Positions 24,440 to 35,498 of a stretch of 64,000 bases of DNA are shown here, in pieces (position 1 is the stretch's first letter; every line of letters begins with the position of its first letter). Made by a program: the position numbers and the translations under genes. A model generated the notes under the pieces. It did no database searches, was not told where the DNA came from, and saw nothing but the letters and a program-made list of their open reading frames with translations. The stretch lies in assembly GCA_036346225.1 (NCBI GenBank), contig JARFIW010000884.1:248001-312000 (forward strand). The letters run 5' to 3'. The stretch comes from Platerodrilus igneus. Taxonomy: Eukaryota; Arthropoda; Insecta; Coleoptera; Lycidae.

Positions 24440-24880
24440 ATAATCATGTTGAAAAGTAGTGAGTACGATAAGGTCGAAAAGAAGGTTGGTTATACACCGA
24501 AAATAAAATGTTATGTCAATGATGATCATTTTGAAGCTTTAGTAGATACGGGAGCACTGTTAGTATCATTTCAGAAGATACTTTACACTCATTAGAGTCA
24601 AAAATCATGACATTTTATTTCTGCCAGTAGTTGGTATGACAATTCAGGGCATAACAGGCAAGATCATAAAAGTAAAAGACAAGCATTAATCGAAGTTAAA
24701 ATTGCTAACCAAGCAATACCTATAATTTTTCTAGTTGTGAGTAATATACATATTCCGGTAATTTTGGGGACTGATTGGGCTGCTAAATATGATGTAATAT
24801 TAGATTTTGAAAGAAAAATATTAACTTTAAAATTGATAACGAAACCTTTTAGAAAATTTTGTGGAAGATTACCAAAGTGA
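24440..24880 (+). pseudogene. Gypsy aspartic protease, frame-broken
   Basis: Contains the catalytic signature FEALVDTGA near 24530-24555, then, in another frame, the second conserved part PVILGTDWAAKYDVI around 24755-24800. This is the retropepsin fold of Ty3/gypsy polyproteins, which cuts Gag-Pol. At least two frame shifts separate the two signatures. Confidence 0.75.
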
Positions 24881-25057
24881 ACAAATGCAATTTGTGCATG
24901 TTAATATTGAGGAAATACTGATGTTGGCCTACAAAATATTAACAAGTTTTCGAGTATTAGGAATAATTTTAAAGATGGTATAGTCAATTCGAGTAAGGAT
25001 GAAGTAGAGCCGGTTGATTCAACCATAGACGATAGTTTATTAAATATTTTATTAGAT

Positions 25058-27864
25058 TTGCAACAAAGTGTGGATGATGAAAGTGAAAATGATATTCCAT
25101 TGCAATTTCAATGTACACAGTGTCCAAGTGTCTTACCGAATAGAGAAGAAATAGTGAAGAGTCATTTGAGTAGGCATGATGAAGTCAAATGTATGAGTGT
25201 TCAGGCTTTATCAGGGGACCAATTGATAGAACAGTTGAAACAAAAATATAAGTCAGTATTATCAGACGTGCCGGGCTATGTACAAAATTTGAGTGTTACT
25301 TACAAACCAAAGAACACACACCCTTTATTAAAAATCGTATCCAATTCCTTTTTCAAAAGGGACGCGGTGACAAAAGAAGTAGAACGAATGATAAAATTTG
25401 GTATAATTGAAAGGTCAAGCTCACCGTATTCAAATCCTATAGTAGTGGTAACAAAAAGATGGATCGGTTAGGATATGCTTGGATGCACGTGAATTAAATA
25501 AAATTTTGATACCAGACAGGAGTCGCCTCAGACTATGGAAGAGTTACTACAAAGGTTTAATGGAACTAAATACTTAACGGCTATCGATTTTACCTGTGGG
25601 TATTGGCAGATTAAATTAAATAAATTCAGTCGCCTCTAACTGCTTTTCTTGTCAATGGGCGCAGCTATCAATTTAAAGTACTACCGTTTGGGCTCAATGT
25701 TTCGGTGGCAGTCTTCAGTAAGTGCCTAGACACCGTATTGGGGCCTGAAGTTTTGAGTTTTGCGACCGTGTATGTCGACGATGTTTTGATTACTTCTTCT
25801 TCGATAACCGAACATATTAATCAATTAGATATTGTGTTATCAAAAATACACGATGCAGGAATGACCATTAAGGCAAGTAAGTCAGAATTTTTAAAAAATG
25901 AACTCAAATTTCTTGGACATATAATCAATGCAGATGGGATCAAAGTCGATCCCGATAAAGTACAAGTGATTCAGGATTTTCCTGAACCACGTAATAAAAA
26001 AGAACTACAATCATTTTTAGGTTTCTGTAATTTTTATAGAAAATTTGTACGAGAGCACTCAAACTTGACTTCAAATTTAATGCACTTACTAGAAAAGAAT
26101 TCTAAATGGCATTGGGGTATAACTGAAACGGAGGCTTTTATTGCAATAAAAAATACATTTTTAGAAACTGTCGAATTAAAACATCCAAATTTTAATGAAC
26201 CATTTTACTTGGAAACTGACGCGTCCACTAAAGCACTAGGTGCGCACCTTTTCCAAATTGATAACAAAGGAGGGGTATGTAGTATAGCTTTTGCAAGTAG
26301 AAGTTTATTAAATACAGAACGTCACTATATGATAACTGAGCTGGAACTTTTAGGGATTGTTTTTGGGTGTAAAAAGTTTAGATCTTATATTTTGGGATTT
26401 CAAACATACGTGTTAACAGATCATAGGGCACTTGAATTTCTTTTTACATGTAAAGCACTAAGTGCAAGGTTGATGCGATGGTGTTTGTATTTGCAGGAAT
26501 TTAAGTTAGAAATTAAATATAGAAAGGGTAAGGATAATGTAGTAGCAGATTTTTATCCCGCTATGGTTACGAAGGTGAAAAGAAATCAAGCTATTGTTAT
26601 AGCTCCTACTAAAATTAAAATTCAAGATAATAGTAACTTAAAACGAATCTTAAAAAAATCTAAAGGAGAGTCAAGGTCTTGATGCTCAGATAAATTGGAT
26701 AAGGAATGAATTAATTTCTAATGCAAATGGTAAAAGGGTGAACTAACAAAAATTACACTGTTAATGATGAATTATTATTTCGGAAAAGTAAATCTGAGAA
26801 GAATGGTGGCTTATATGTATACCAAATAATATAGCTAATAGGTTGATATGGGAGTACCACTTAATTTATGGACATTTTGGAGGCAAGAAGTGTGCTGGAT
26901 TAATACGAGATACGTGTTATATACCAAATTTGCGATGCAAGGTAGATAAGGTGATCTCAGGCTGTGAATTGTGTCAAAAATCGAAGGTAGGAAATATTAA
27001 ACAAGCAGCACTTATGAAGAATATAATAGTTAGTCGACCCTTGGAGTTGATATCAACTGATTTGTTTGGCCCCTTACCTACAGGTAGAGGAGGACTTAAA
27101 TATATTTTGTATCCCGTGATGTATTCTCAAAATTCATTAAACTATATCCCATTAAACGAGCAAATGCAAGGACTTTACTTAATAAAATAACCAAGGATTT
27201 TATTCCTACTGTAGGCAAACCAATGTGTATATTGTCAGATCATGGATCACAATTTACTAGTAGTGTGTGGCGTGAAACAATGGCCGAACTAGGTATTGAA
27301 GTTCGAAATTCAACTGTTTATCACCCACAATCAAACCCTGTAGAGCGAGGTATGAGGGAGTTGGGGCGTTTATTTCGTGCATACTGTAATAAAAACACAC
27401 CCTATGGCCAGAGTATACCCAAATTATAGAGGACTGGCTAAATTGTAGAAAATGAATCTACCGACTTTGCGCCGATAGAATTGCTTAAAGGTGTTAGGCA
27501 CGAACAATTCATTGAGAAATTAATTAGCTTTCCAAAAGAGAAGATTTGACAGAGAATATTAAGATCGAGCTCGCTCATAAGAATTTAATGACTAAAGCAA
27601 ACAGGCGGAAGGAAAACACGATAGAAATATCAAACCAATTATCTATGAACCAGGGATTTAGTGTTAGTAAAAACTCATTTTAAGTCATCTACCCTGGAAA
27701 AGGAAGTAAAAAAGTTCTTTCTGCTGTATGAAGGACCTTTTGAAATTTTCAAACGGATCCACGAAAATGCTTACGTCCTTAAATATTTAAATTCTGATCA
27801 AATAAAATGCACCCAAAATATAATTAATTTAAAATTGTATAAGAAAAACCCATTAGTAGAGTGA
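25058..27864 (+). pseudogene. Gypsy pol: RT, RNase H, integrase (frame-broken)
   Basis: Copies the element RNA to DNA and inserts it. In order: RT N-terminal blocks with PYSNPIVVV (to 25471); the palm with AIDFTCGYWQI; the catalytic loop YVDD at 25771-25782; LGHIINADGI; and RNase H beginning ETDASTKALGAHL with TDHRALEFL and GKDNVVADF. Integrase follows: an HHCC finger (HLIYGHFG … CELCQKSK), STDLFGPL (first D), LSDHGSQFTS (second D), and HPQSNPVERGMRE (catalytic E retained). A C-terminal segment ends at 27864. Frames change near 25470, 25700, 26680, 27190, 27430 and 27640. No third (env) frame lies between 27864 and the 3' LTR. This is the arthropod 17.6/297/opus type of Ty3 polyprotein; the exact clade is not assigned. 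Confidence 0.9.
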
Positions 27865-28020
27865 CGTATCCGTTTCGGGATACATTTTTGTAACATGTTA
27901 AGTACTTAGGTATAGGAAGTTTATTAGTTTAAAATAACTAAAGTTAATGAATAGGTTTAAGTGTTATAATGAGTCGATATTGTAAATAAACCAATATCTC
28001 AAATTATAACAGGGAGTAAT

Positions 28021-29371
28021 TGTAATGCTTGAATTACAATAGCAATTCAGATTTTATTTTTTTTTCATAATAATTTTTAAGTACAATAAATAATGTATAA
28101 TAATTTGAGTAGGGTAAGGAATTTTGAATTATAATTATATTTGAAAAAGGGGTTTGTGGAAAATTCCAATGCATTTAGAGTTAGGTTATTCTGTTCCATT
28201 CTATGGAAAATTCCATTAGTGAAATAGGTATTTGTGTAGAATGCAGTAACGCTCTCACTGATTGGTCAACAACTTTAAGGGACTTGTTAATCGTGCCAAA
28301 ATAAGAAAGGTTATATATACCAGTAAAGGACGCCAACAGCACATTCTTGACTTTGAGCGTTCTTGGGCAGCTGGTTGCTACAGCTGAGCCCAAGTTGTTG
28401 AAAAAGAACGAATTTGTAGATTGATGGGTGCTGATGCATCTACCTACATATCAAAATTAATAATAATTAAACAAGATTGTCTTGTTTGTTCGACTGCTTT
28501 GAAGTTAACAAAGCTTATTAAAATTTTATGATTTTGTGTATAATTTGTTCACGACGAACGTGTTGTTTCTTAAAAACAGGGGAAGCCATTTTGGAAGCGG
28601 AACGAACCAAGGGATTGTTTACTGCTGTAATTTTCTGGATGAGAAGGAGTTTATGATTGGTTAATATCACATTTGAGAATGCCTGCTTGATTAAATTGCT
28701 ATGCAAGGAAACTTTTACAGTTGTACAGTACTGTCAATGCAATTTGTGTCCAGAACCAGTTGAAGACTACGTCAAAGAGAGCGCAGAACATTTTATGGAA
28801 ATGTCTAACCTAATTAGATGTAAGTAGCTTCAGGATAGGGTAGTTATTTTAGTGTTGTAAATAGGTTGATATTTGGCCAAATTATCCTTTAGGTATCGAC
28901 TTAATTTTTGTTTAGAGGAGAATTTGTTTTTTTTAATTTTCCCCAATTACTATGGGCGATGATTGTTTTATTGAATATACGTTTACTTTGTGAGTTTTGC
29001 AGCTTTTTGACTAGTGTAATATGTGTTGATAATATGTTATAGGGCAGGTGTACATCAGCTGTAGGAGCAACCTAGTCAAAAGGTAATATTAGATAATCTT
29101 AAAATTATCCCGTTTAAGGTAATTCTAAATTTCTTTCTTATTCAAAATTGGTGCTACCTGGAAGAGATTATACATGTTTTCCGCTAGCGCGGTCACTAAT
29201 AAATAATATTAAATAATTATCATATAAATTATAACAAACTTGGATGAGAGTGTTAACGCTCGACATCCGTTGATAAATGCCTAACCGTGAAATAAATTTA
29301 TCGTGTTTTAAAAAATTTGAAATCATATAATTTTGTAGCCCGGAGGATAACAAAAGGGAGAGGGTGATACA
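28021..29371 (+). repeat. 3' LTR of gypsy element
   Basis: A 1351-bp copy of the 5' LTR, preceded by a purine-rich ACAGGGAGTAA tract (polypurine tract candidate) and followed by GACC, the 4-bp target duplication. The full element spans 21498-29371 (7.9 kb). Confidence 0.95.
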
Positions 29372-29375
29372 GACC

Positions 29376-29514
29376 TCTATTTAACCTCTCATCCGAACGA
29401 GGGCATAATTTTTGTGAAAAATACTCACCTGCCATTTTTCAAGCAGTCGGGATTCGAACCCAGGACCTTGGAATCCGAAGTCTTATGCTTACTACATTGA
29501 TCCACAGCGACACC
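29376..29514 (-). mobile_element. tRNA-derived SINE, copy 1, tRNA-head part
   Basis: This is the 5' half of the SINE split by the gypsy element. On the - strand it starts AGGTGTCGCTGTGG, has an A-box-like TGGATCAATGTAG, and a perfect B-box GGGTTCGAATCCCG at about 29449-29462, as in a tRNA gene. The body then runs into the gypsy insertion. It is not a functional tRNA gene: the anticodon arm and acceptor stem do not pair. The duplication TAACATGAAACACAG follows at 29515-29529. Confidence 0.85.
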
Positions 29515-29529
29515 TAACATGAAACACAG

Positions 29530-30040
29530 CCTACATGTTTGATTTCTATTTATACATACAATAACTAATTACATAACAATATGCATATTAGCTTGGCAAA
29601 TGTTCGAGTGTTGAGGGATCTTGGTTGTTGCAAGGCTACTTAACCTCCTTCACATACCGCTAAATATCATGGAAATAGGGTAGTTTTTCTCCTCAAGATA
29701 AATATAAAAAACGGCTGGTTAAGCCTTATGGTAACGTAATCGCACACTTCTTTAATCATCATCCCCTGAATCGTATAAATAGAAACATGTTAAAAAATGT
29801 TTTCCAATCCTCATGTTATTGAATTTATATGAAATTTAACTGTATAAAAGTTAATCAGCTGATTTCACGTTAAATCTATTGGCTACCTGAAAATCGCTCC
29901 CAGAGCGCAACACAAATTGAAGGTACTCATTCTTCTAAACTTTAAAATTTTCACGTATTGTATTCAAATCAAACATTAATAAATCAAAGTCACCTTCAAT
30001 TTATGTCATAAATGTTAACTTGAATTTTTTATTATTTTAA
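29530..30040. other. No recognised feature
   Basis: AT-rich DNA between the SINE/gypsy complex and a LINE scrap. Confidence 0.4.
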
Positions 30041-30077
30041 CAACGATCCTAGATCATGGATCGAAACGTAAATAAAG

Positions 30078-30150
30078 ACGATTTTAACAGCTATGTGTGG
30101 TTTAATTCCCAAAGAAGATTAAGAAAAATACAAAACAAACCACAACAAAC
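30078..30150 (+). repeat. 73-bp dispersed repeat, copy A
   Basis: Contains GTGGTTTAATTCCCAAAGAA and ends CAAACCACAACAAAC. The same text with about five changes lies at 32660-32736. The two copies flank a LINE scrap and the Harbinger element. It looks like the 3' tail of a retroelement. Confidence 0.8.
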
Positions 30151-30164
30151 AATTCAGCCTACAT

Positions 30165-30305
30165 TTTAAAAATTATGCACGGTGTACCCCAAGGGAGTAT
30201 TCTGGGCCCACTACTATTTAGCATCTTCATCATAGATCTGCCAGCTAGTTTAACACAAGACTGCAGAATACATATCATCAATAAAGTACCAAGATCTACT
30301 AACTG
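30165..30305 (+). mobile_element. LINE reverse transcriptase scrap
   Basis: Reads HGVPQGSILGPLLFSIFI then DLPASL, the conserved B motif region (GVPQGS-LGPLLF-IYINDLP) of LINE reverse transcriptases. It then degenerates. The catalytic YADD motif is not reached. Fewer than 50 codons survive. Confidence 0.8.
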
Positions 30306-30654
30306 ACATTTAGACCTATTCTGATTTTCTAACGTTAAAATTACAGACATCGTTAACTTCCAAAACATAACGACTGATTTAACGTTTCACTATAAAAACA
30401 CTATTCTAATGTGTATGTATTTAACTTGTAAACAGCGCGTTAACTTTTTAGCGATCTTTTTAAAAATCTAAGTGGCAACGTAAAATAGATAATTGTCTAA
30501 TTTGAAGTAACATATTGACACTTCTAGTTCTATACATTATTCAGATTATTCAACCAGGGGTTCAACATCTTTGGAAGTCTTATAATACTCTAATTTATAA
30601 ACGCAGGCATTTAAAATATTAAAGAATGGCTAAATGAAATAATTGAACCACAAA

Positions 30655-31560
30655 AAAGCAGTTTGAGCTTATGTTAGATTATTTGGAATTGAAGATATTG
30701 TTATCTGGGCAAATGTCACCCTTTGAAGGACAATCATTATAAATTAAGCTGGGAGGAGTTGACTAGCATTTTAAATGCTAGTGGTGTAGGGCCTACAAAA
30801 ACCATGGAAGAGTGGAAAAGGGTATAGCTTGAATCAAATACTAATGCAAATTGAATTTTAAAATTTTTCTGTAGGTGTATATGGAATTGAAAACGAACAC
30901 AAAAAGACATTACCGCATTCTAAAGGAAAATTTTAGGGCTACGGGTCGGGGCGAAAAGCCAAAGTCGCTGTTCGATTATGAAGAGCACCTGCTGAGTCTC
31001 CTTAGTCGAACATCTATTGTTGGAACGAGTTCTTTAATGGAAGCGGGTGTTCCAGATTCTAATTGTGATGTAGCAGGACCAAGCCAAAAACAGAGCATAA
31101 TTGTTTTTGATTTGGATCTGGAACCTGTAAGTTTAAATTATTCCATAAGAAATTATAGCAATAAGTGTAATCAATTGTGCAGATGGATGAAGATTTGTAG
31201 ACAACTAGTGAAGCAGTAAATCAAAATGTTTTGACAGATGAGCATGAGAAGCAAATACCAGAACAGTTTGTAGGTCTTATACTATTATAGAATTTGCAGC
31301 AGTTTAATCTTTATACATTTCAGGTAAACAAATTTTCAAAACCAAGAACAATACCTAAACATCGTAAGATTCGTCCTACATGGCATTCTAGTGTCTCAGC
31401 TAGAAATAACCATCTATAAGTATGAAGATCTTGTGAAACAGCAATTAGAAAATGACGAAAGAATAATTAAAAGTAATAATGAATTGATGATGGCAATCAA
31501 CGGTCTATCAGGCAACGATAACTTCATCGGTGCAAATGCTAGCCGATGCATTCATAAATA
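30655..31560 (+). pseudogene. Harbinger-associated Myb/SANT-like protein gene
   Basis: PIF/Harbinger elements carry a second gene whose Myb/SANT-like protein binds DNA and helps bring the transposase to the nucleus. Spliced exons can be followed here. Exon 1 ends about 30821 with MEEWKR after a W-EELTSILN stretch. A 49-nt intron follows, and exon 2 from about 30872 continues KTNTKRHYRILK and DYEEHLLSLLSRT. A donor CCT/GTAAGT lies at 31128-31133 and an acceptor at about 31182; after it the frame has an early TAG. A further exon after 31323 ends with ENDERIIKSNNEL and a stop near 31560. The trihelix core resembles the zeste/Myb-like proteins common in insect genomes. The upstream frame is shifted and the TAG makes it a likely pseudogene. 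Confidence 0.7.
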
Positions 31561-31677
31561 ATTAATGATGTACATAAATTGTCAAGAAATGTTTTAATAT
31601 AAACTCTACAAATAGTGTTATTTAATACAAAATTTTAATTGCATAAAATAATTTCTTATAAAATCAGCTCTTGCTTT

Positions 31678-32640
31678 TCAGGCTTGTTGCAGAAAGCCTT
31701 CAACTGGTGGTTGTTCTTCATCATTTCCAAATTCTTCATCAGGTTCATAATCGGTATCATTATAATTTTCCAAATTAAAACGCCTTGCTAAATTATGCAA
31801 AATAACACACAAATATATGATTTTTACCAGAACGAACAGGGTGGTAATTAAGTGCCCTAGCCTTCGTAAGGCATCGGAATCGCATCTTCAAGACTCCGAT
31901 GCATTGCTGTACACTGTTTCTTATTGTACAATGACGTTGTGTATATCATGCTTCAGGAGTATTAGGAACTGCATCTGGAAGTGAGATAAGAAGCCACGGT
32001 TCTAATGGATATCCAGAGTCACCTTATAGCCAAGTATTTTGAAGTCCGGATAAATATCTTCGGATACCTGAAGCAGCCCAGGAAATCGAGCATTGACATT
32101 TTGAATAACCAAGTCCGATTTACATGTTATTTGTACGTTAATACTGTAAAATTCTTTCCTGTTGTAATATATAACGGCTGGATGTTCCTGCTCTTCAGTT
32201 GGTGGGGCTACAATGACAACATGCCTACAAGCAATACAACCAATTACACCTCCAACTTGAAATTTTTCAAAAAAAAACCTCGTTTTGCACGCTCTGCAGC
32301 GTCTCCAATAGGAAATAATATATGATCGTTCAATAAATGTATTGCCATAACGTCGGACACTTCAGTAATAACACGGCTTACCATTGATTGACTTAATCCC
32401 AAATTAAAGTCTTGCCCAATAGTCTTCTGATAACTACCGGATGCAAAAAAACACTGCTGCTAAAATATTTAATTAATTTGGCACAGCATTTGAATAATGC
32501 GATTTTCTCATAAAAGGTAATAATATATTTATGATTTCCTGCATCATATCTTTGTTAAACCTAAAGAGCTTTATAAAGAAGCAATTTGGTAAGGAAAATG
32601 GATCGGAAGCGTCTCTTAAAAAACTTCTATTCAAATTTAA
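31678..32640 (-). pseudogene. PIF/Harbinger transposase (HARBI1-like), broken
   Basis: Convergent with the Myb/SANT-like gene, the arrangement expected inside one PIF/Harbinger element. On the - strand, in order: FLRDASDPFSLP at the N-terminus, FFASGSYQKTIGQDFN and LSQSMVSRVITEVSD (helix-turn-helix region), and LFPIGDAAERAKRGFF. The first catalytic block follows as VIGCIACRHVVIVAPP, then VNARFPGLL near the second. The C-terminus CVILHNLARRFN ends at a TGA at 31680-31678. The family has D-G-T-H where this copy has A-C-R-H, so the first catalytic aspartate is lost. Several frameshifts and stops are present. Confidence 0.85.
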
Positions 32641-32659
32641 AGTATGTCTAAAAAGTTAG

Positions 32660-32736
32660 GACGTTAATTTTAACAACTATAAGTGGTTTAATTCCCAAAG
32701 AAGATCAAGAAAAATACAAAACAAACCACAACAAAC
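32660..32736 (+). repeat. 73-bp dispersed repeat, copy B
   Basis: Second copy of the block at 30078-30150, same orientation, with a four-base insertion near its start. Confidence 0.8.
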
Positions 32737-33892
32737 ATACAGGGAGTATATTTGCATAGCTCACATACGGTTCTTTTAGTTTGGGATGACGGCAGCAGTA
32801 AATGTTTAAAAGCACCTGTAGCCAATGGTCAACGTCTGGTTACTCTTCATTCTGGTGGTAATAAGGGATTTACTCCAAACGCTTTGTTAATGTTTAAATT
32901 GAGTTTTAAAACAGGGATTATCATGATGATATGAGCAAGTGTAATTCTGTAAAGTGACTACAATAGAGATTCCTTCCAAATTGTTTAATAAATTCAGCTT
33001 TAGTAATCCTATTCTGAAAATCATACAAGGTGCACCCCTATTTTAGTTTATCCTATAAAAATTAAATTCCCGATTTGGTATTACACTTCAATCTTGTAAC
33101 TCAAATAATAAGCCATTTTCTATAAGCTTAGTAGCCCTTCAATATCAGGATGGCAAGAATGACGAACAGAAGAATTTTGCATAATCAGTAAGCAGCTTTG
33201 TAATTTCAAATTTCTTGTGTTGCAGTTTGATATGAAAGAATTTTTGACAAAATGTTTATCATTTAAAACAAAATACAATCTACTTTTATGTTTATTTTTG
33301 AAACATAAATTAGTTAATACACACCTTATGTTTAAAAAGTTTTAAAATTGTAGGCTATGCCTATATGTTATATCACATGCTATCTTTGTTACTAAGAGAA
33401 ACCACATCCACAGTTCTTCTCACAAAAAACTCTGCCGATCTACAGTTCTACACTAAATAATACAATAAAATGTAATCTAAAAATATTCTACCACCAATTT
33501 TATAAAATTAAAACTGTGTGGTATTAAAATCACAATAACTGGATTAGTTTAAAGCTGCAATATAATTACATTAAATATAATTCTTGCTAAGAGTTATGTT
33601 AGTGCATTAACAATACACAATCAATGTTACTAAAAACCAAATTATTCTATAATAGCGTACAATAGAACGGTACGACAGCATGCACTTACATATGTATTTT
33701 TTTTTTCGTTTTAATAACAAAAATCATTTCTAACTGCAAACATTTTGCTTAAGTGCTGAACACTTTTGCATATAAGAATCAGTATTATAATGACATACCA
33801 ATGGCCTAATTAGTAAATTACATAAATCCACTTTTTAATGGAATCTGGAATGTTCTCTCTGGTGTTAGCTGTTAGGAATGAGTTAATGCTTT
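32737..33892. other. No recognised feature
   Basis: AT-rich DNA up to the copia target site. The short frame at 32752-32934 has no recognisable domain. Confidence 0.4.
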
Positions 33893-33897
33893 GCAAC

Positions 33898-34167
33898 TGT
33901 TGAAAATAATTGTTTATTTTAAAACCTTTGCAGGGTGCGTTTTTCTAATTTGATTATGTTGCTTGGTTTCCAAAGAAATGTTGTTGATTTTATATACATA
34001 TGTCAGTTGCAGTAATTTATAAAACATGTATGTCATAATTTAATGTTTTTCCATATTTAATATAGATTAATTTACATCGTTTCTTATTCATTGCATCAAA
34101 CCACTCTGTGATTCTAGCATTGTAGAAAACCACAAGAGTTTTCCATATTGTCTAGAAAACCACAAGA
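33898..34167 (+). repeat. 5' LTR of copia element
   Basis: A 270-bp LTR beginning TGTTGAAAATAA. It equals the 3' LTR in length and, by direct reading, differs from it at one base (GGTTTCC against GGTTTTC). The preceding GCAAC (33893-33897) recurs after the 3' LTR as the 5-bp target duplication. A 19-bp direct repeat, AGAAAACCACAAGAG and neighbours, lies near its 3' end. Confidence 0.96.
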
Positions 34168-34182
34168 GGTTATGGGCCCAGG
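34168..34182 (+). other. Primer binding site of copia element
   Basis: GGTTATGGGCCCAGG directly follows the 5' LTR. It is complementary to the anticodon arm of initiator-Met tRNA (note the ATG complementary to CAU). Drosophila copia uses the same half-tRNA priming. Confidence 0.9.
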
Positions 34183-34220
34183 TTACGTATCATCTGTGCG
34201 TTATAAGTTTTGATGTAATT

Positions 34221-35498
34221 ATGGAATTAGATCGAGTAAAAATTAATCTACTTCGTGGAGCTGAAAATTGGACAATATGGAAAACCAACATCGTGTTGAT
34301 GTTAAAGCGGAAGCATATCTACGAGGCAATACTACCTACGTACAAAGACAGTGAGCCTACCATGCCCGCACCTGATGCTGATGCAACCATAAGTTCAACC
34401 TATGAAACTGCAAAATTGAAATATGTGGATACAGATTTGGATGCCCAAATCTTAATCCGTACTTCGATCAGTGAGGATTTGTGTTCAATGTTGTCAACTT
34501 GTTCAAATGCTAGTTCTATGTGGGACAAACTTCTGAGCATCTACGAACAACGCTCTGGACAACGGTTAGATCTACTCTATACGAAATTGTTCACTTATGT
34601 GAAAGATCCCAGCGTAAACATTGCCACGCATTGCCATGCCATAGAAAGTATTGCAAAAGAAATCAAAGACGAAGTTGGCTCTATGACGGTGGAAGAAGTA
34701 ATTGACTCAGTGGTTATAAATCGTATTTTGAATACACTGCCTCAAGAGTATTTTGAGTTTAAGGATACCTGGTCTGCAATGCCTAAAGAAAAGCAAACAA
34801 TGCAAAAACTGCTTGAGCGACTATGCCTTAAGGAGCTCTCTCTAAAAAATTGCGATGGCGGTGAGTCGGTTACAGATGCTATGTATCTTAAGACAAAGAA
34901 GAGTGATCCAAAAGTGGGCGAGTTTAAGCAAAACAATAGCCGACGTCATAGGAAAATATCGGTCCAATGTTTTGCCTGTAAAAAATTCGGTCACATGATG
35001 AAGGACTGTGCCAATGAGAAAGCTTTGAAGAAACACGCTGAATATAAACAGCGTAAGCAGCAGCAACAATTTAGTGAAAAACCAGTTCAAGAAGGAATTT
35101 TAACTGAATGTATACTTTCTGACTCGACTAACTGCTATGTACTTGAATCAACGTCGACTGTATCTGAAGAGTGGATTCTGGATTCAGGAGCGTCCCGTCA
35201 TCTATGTAATAGGCGAGAATGGTTTCAATCGCTCACCTTACTAAAGGTCCCTGGAGTTGATCGAGTAGGTAATTCAGAAGCTATCTATGCATTTGCAGAG
35301 GGTGACATTCAAGTTCAAACAAAAATAGGTAATAAATGGAAAGTAATCTGGCTACGAGGGGTTTGGTGTGTTCCAAAAATCGTCAAAAACATTGTATCTG
35401 TTGGAGTCGTCACAGCTCGAGGCTGTAGTTGTGTCTATGTTGGTGGAAAGTGCTCTATCACACGATCCAGTCAAACGATTGTAACAGGCAAAAGGTAA
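34221..35498 (+). CDS. Copia Gag-protease
   Basis: An open frame of 425 codons starting 39 bp after the primer site. The N-terminal two thirds is a copia-type Gag (N-terminal WTIWKTNIVLMLKRK; later LLERLCLKELSL), followed by a CCHC zinc knuckle CFACKKFGHMMKDC at about residues 250-263. A retropepsin follows with the catalytic motif ILDSGASRHLC (DSG codons at 35181-35189). It should make the particle shell and process the polyprotein. The frame ends at TAA 35496-35498, one base out of register with the integrase frame that overlaps it. In copia the whole polyprotein is normally one frame. Confidence 0.93.
   Translation: MELDRVKINLLRGAENWTIWKTNIVLMLKRKHIYEAILPTYKDSEPTMPAPDADATISSTYETAKLKYVDTDLDAQILIRTSISEDLCSMLSTCSNASSMWDKLLSIYEQRSGQRLDLLYTKLFTYVKDPSVNIATHCHAIESIAKEIKDEVGSMTVEEVIDSVVINRILNTLPQEYFEFKDTWSAMPKEKQTMQKLLERLCLKELSLKNCDGGESVTDAMYLKTKKSDPKVGEFKQNNSRRHRKISVQCFACKKFGHMMKDCANEKALKKHAEYKQRKQQQQFSEKPVQEGILTECILSDSTNCYVLESTSTVSEEWILDSGASRHLCNRREWFQSLTLLKVPGVDRVGNSEAIYAFAEGDIQVQTKIGNKWKVIWLRGVWCVPKIVKNIVSVGVVTARGCSCVYVGGKCSITRSSQTIVTGKR

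Noticed and set aside
27865..28020. An env-like third gene in the gypsy element
   Set aside because: Only about 150 bp separate the integrase end from the 3' LTR and no frame of useful length exists, so it is not a retrovirus-like element.
29376..29514. A tRNA gene suggested by the perfect B-box
   Set aside because: The cloverleaf does not close, and the sequence continues as a SINE body bounded by target duplications.
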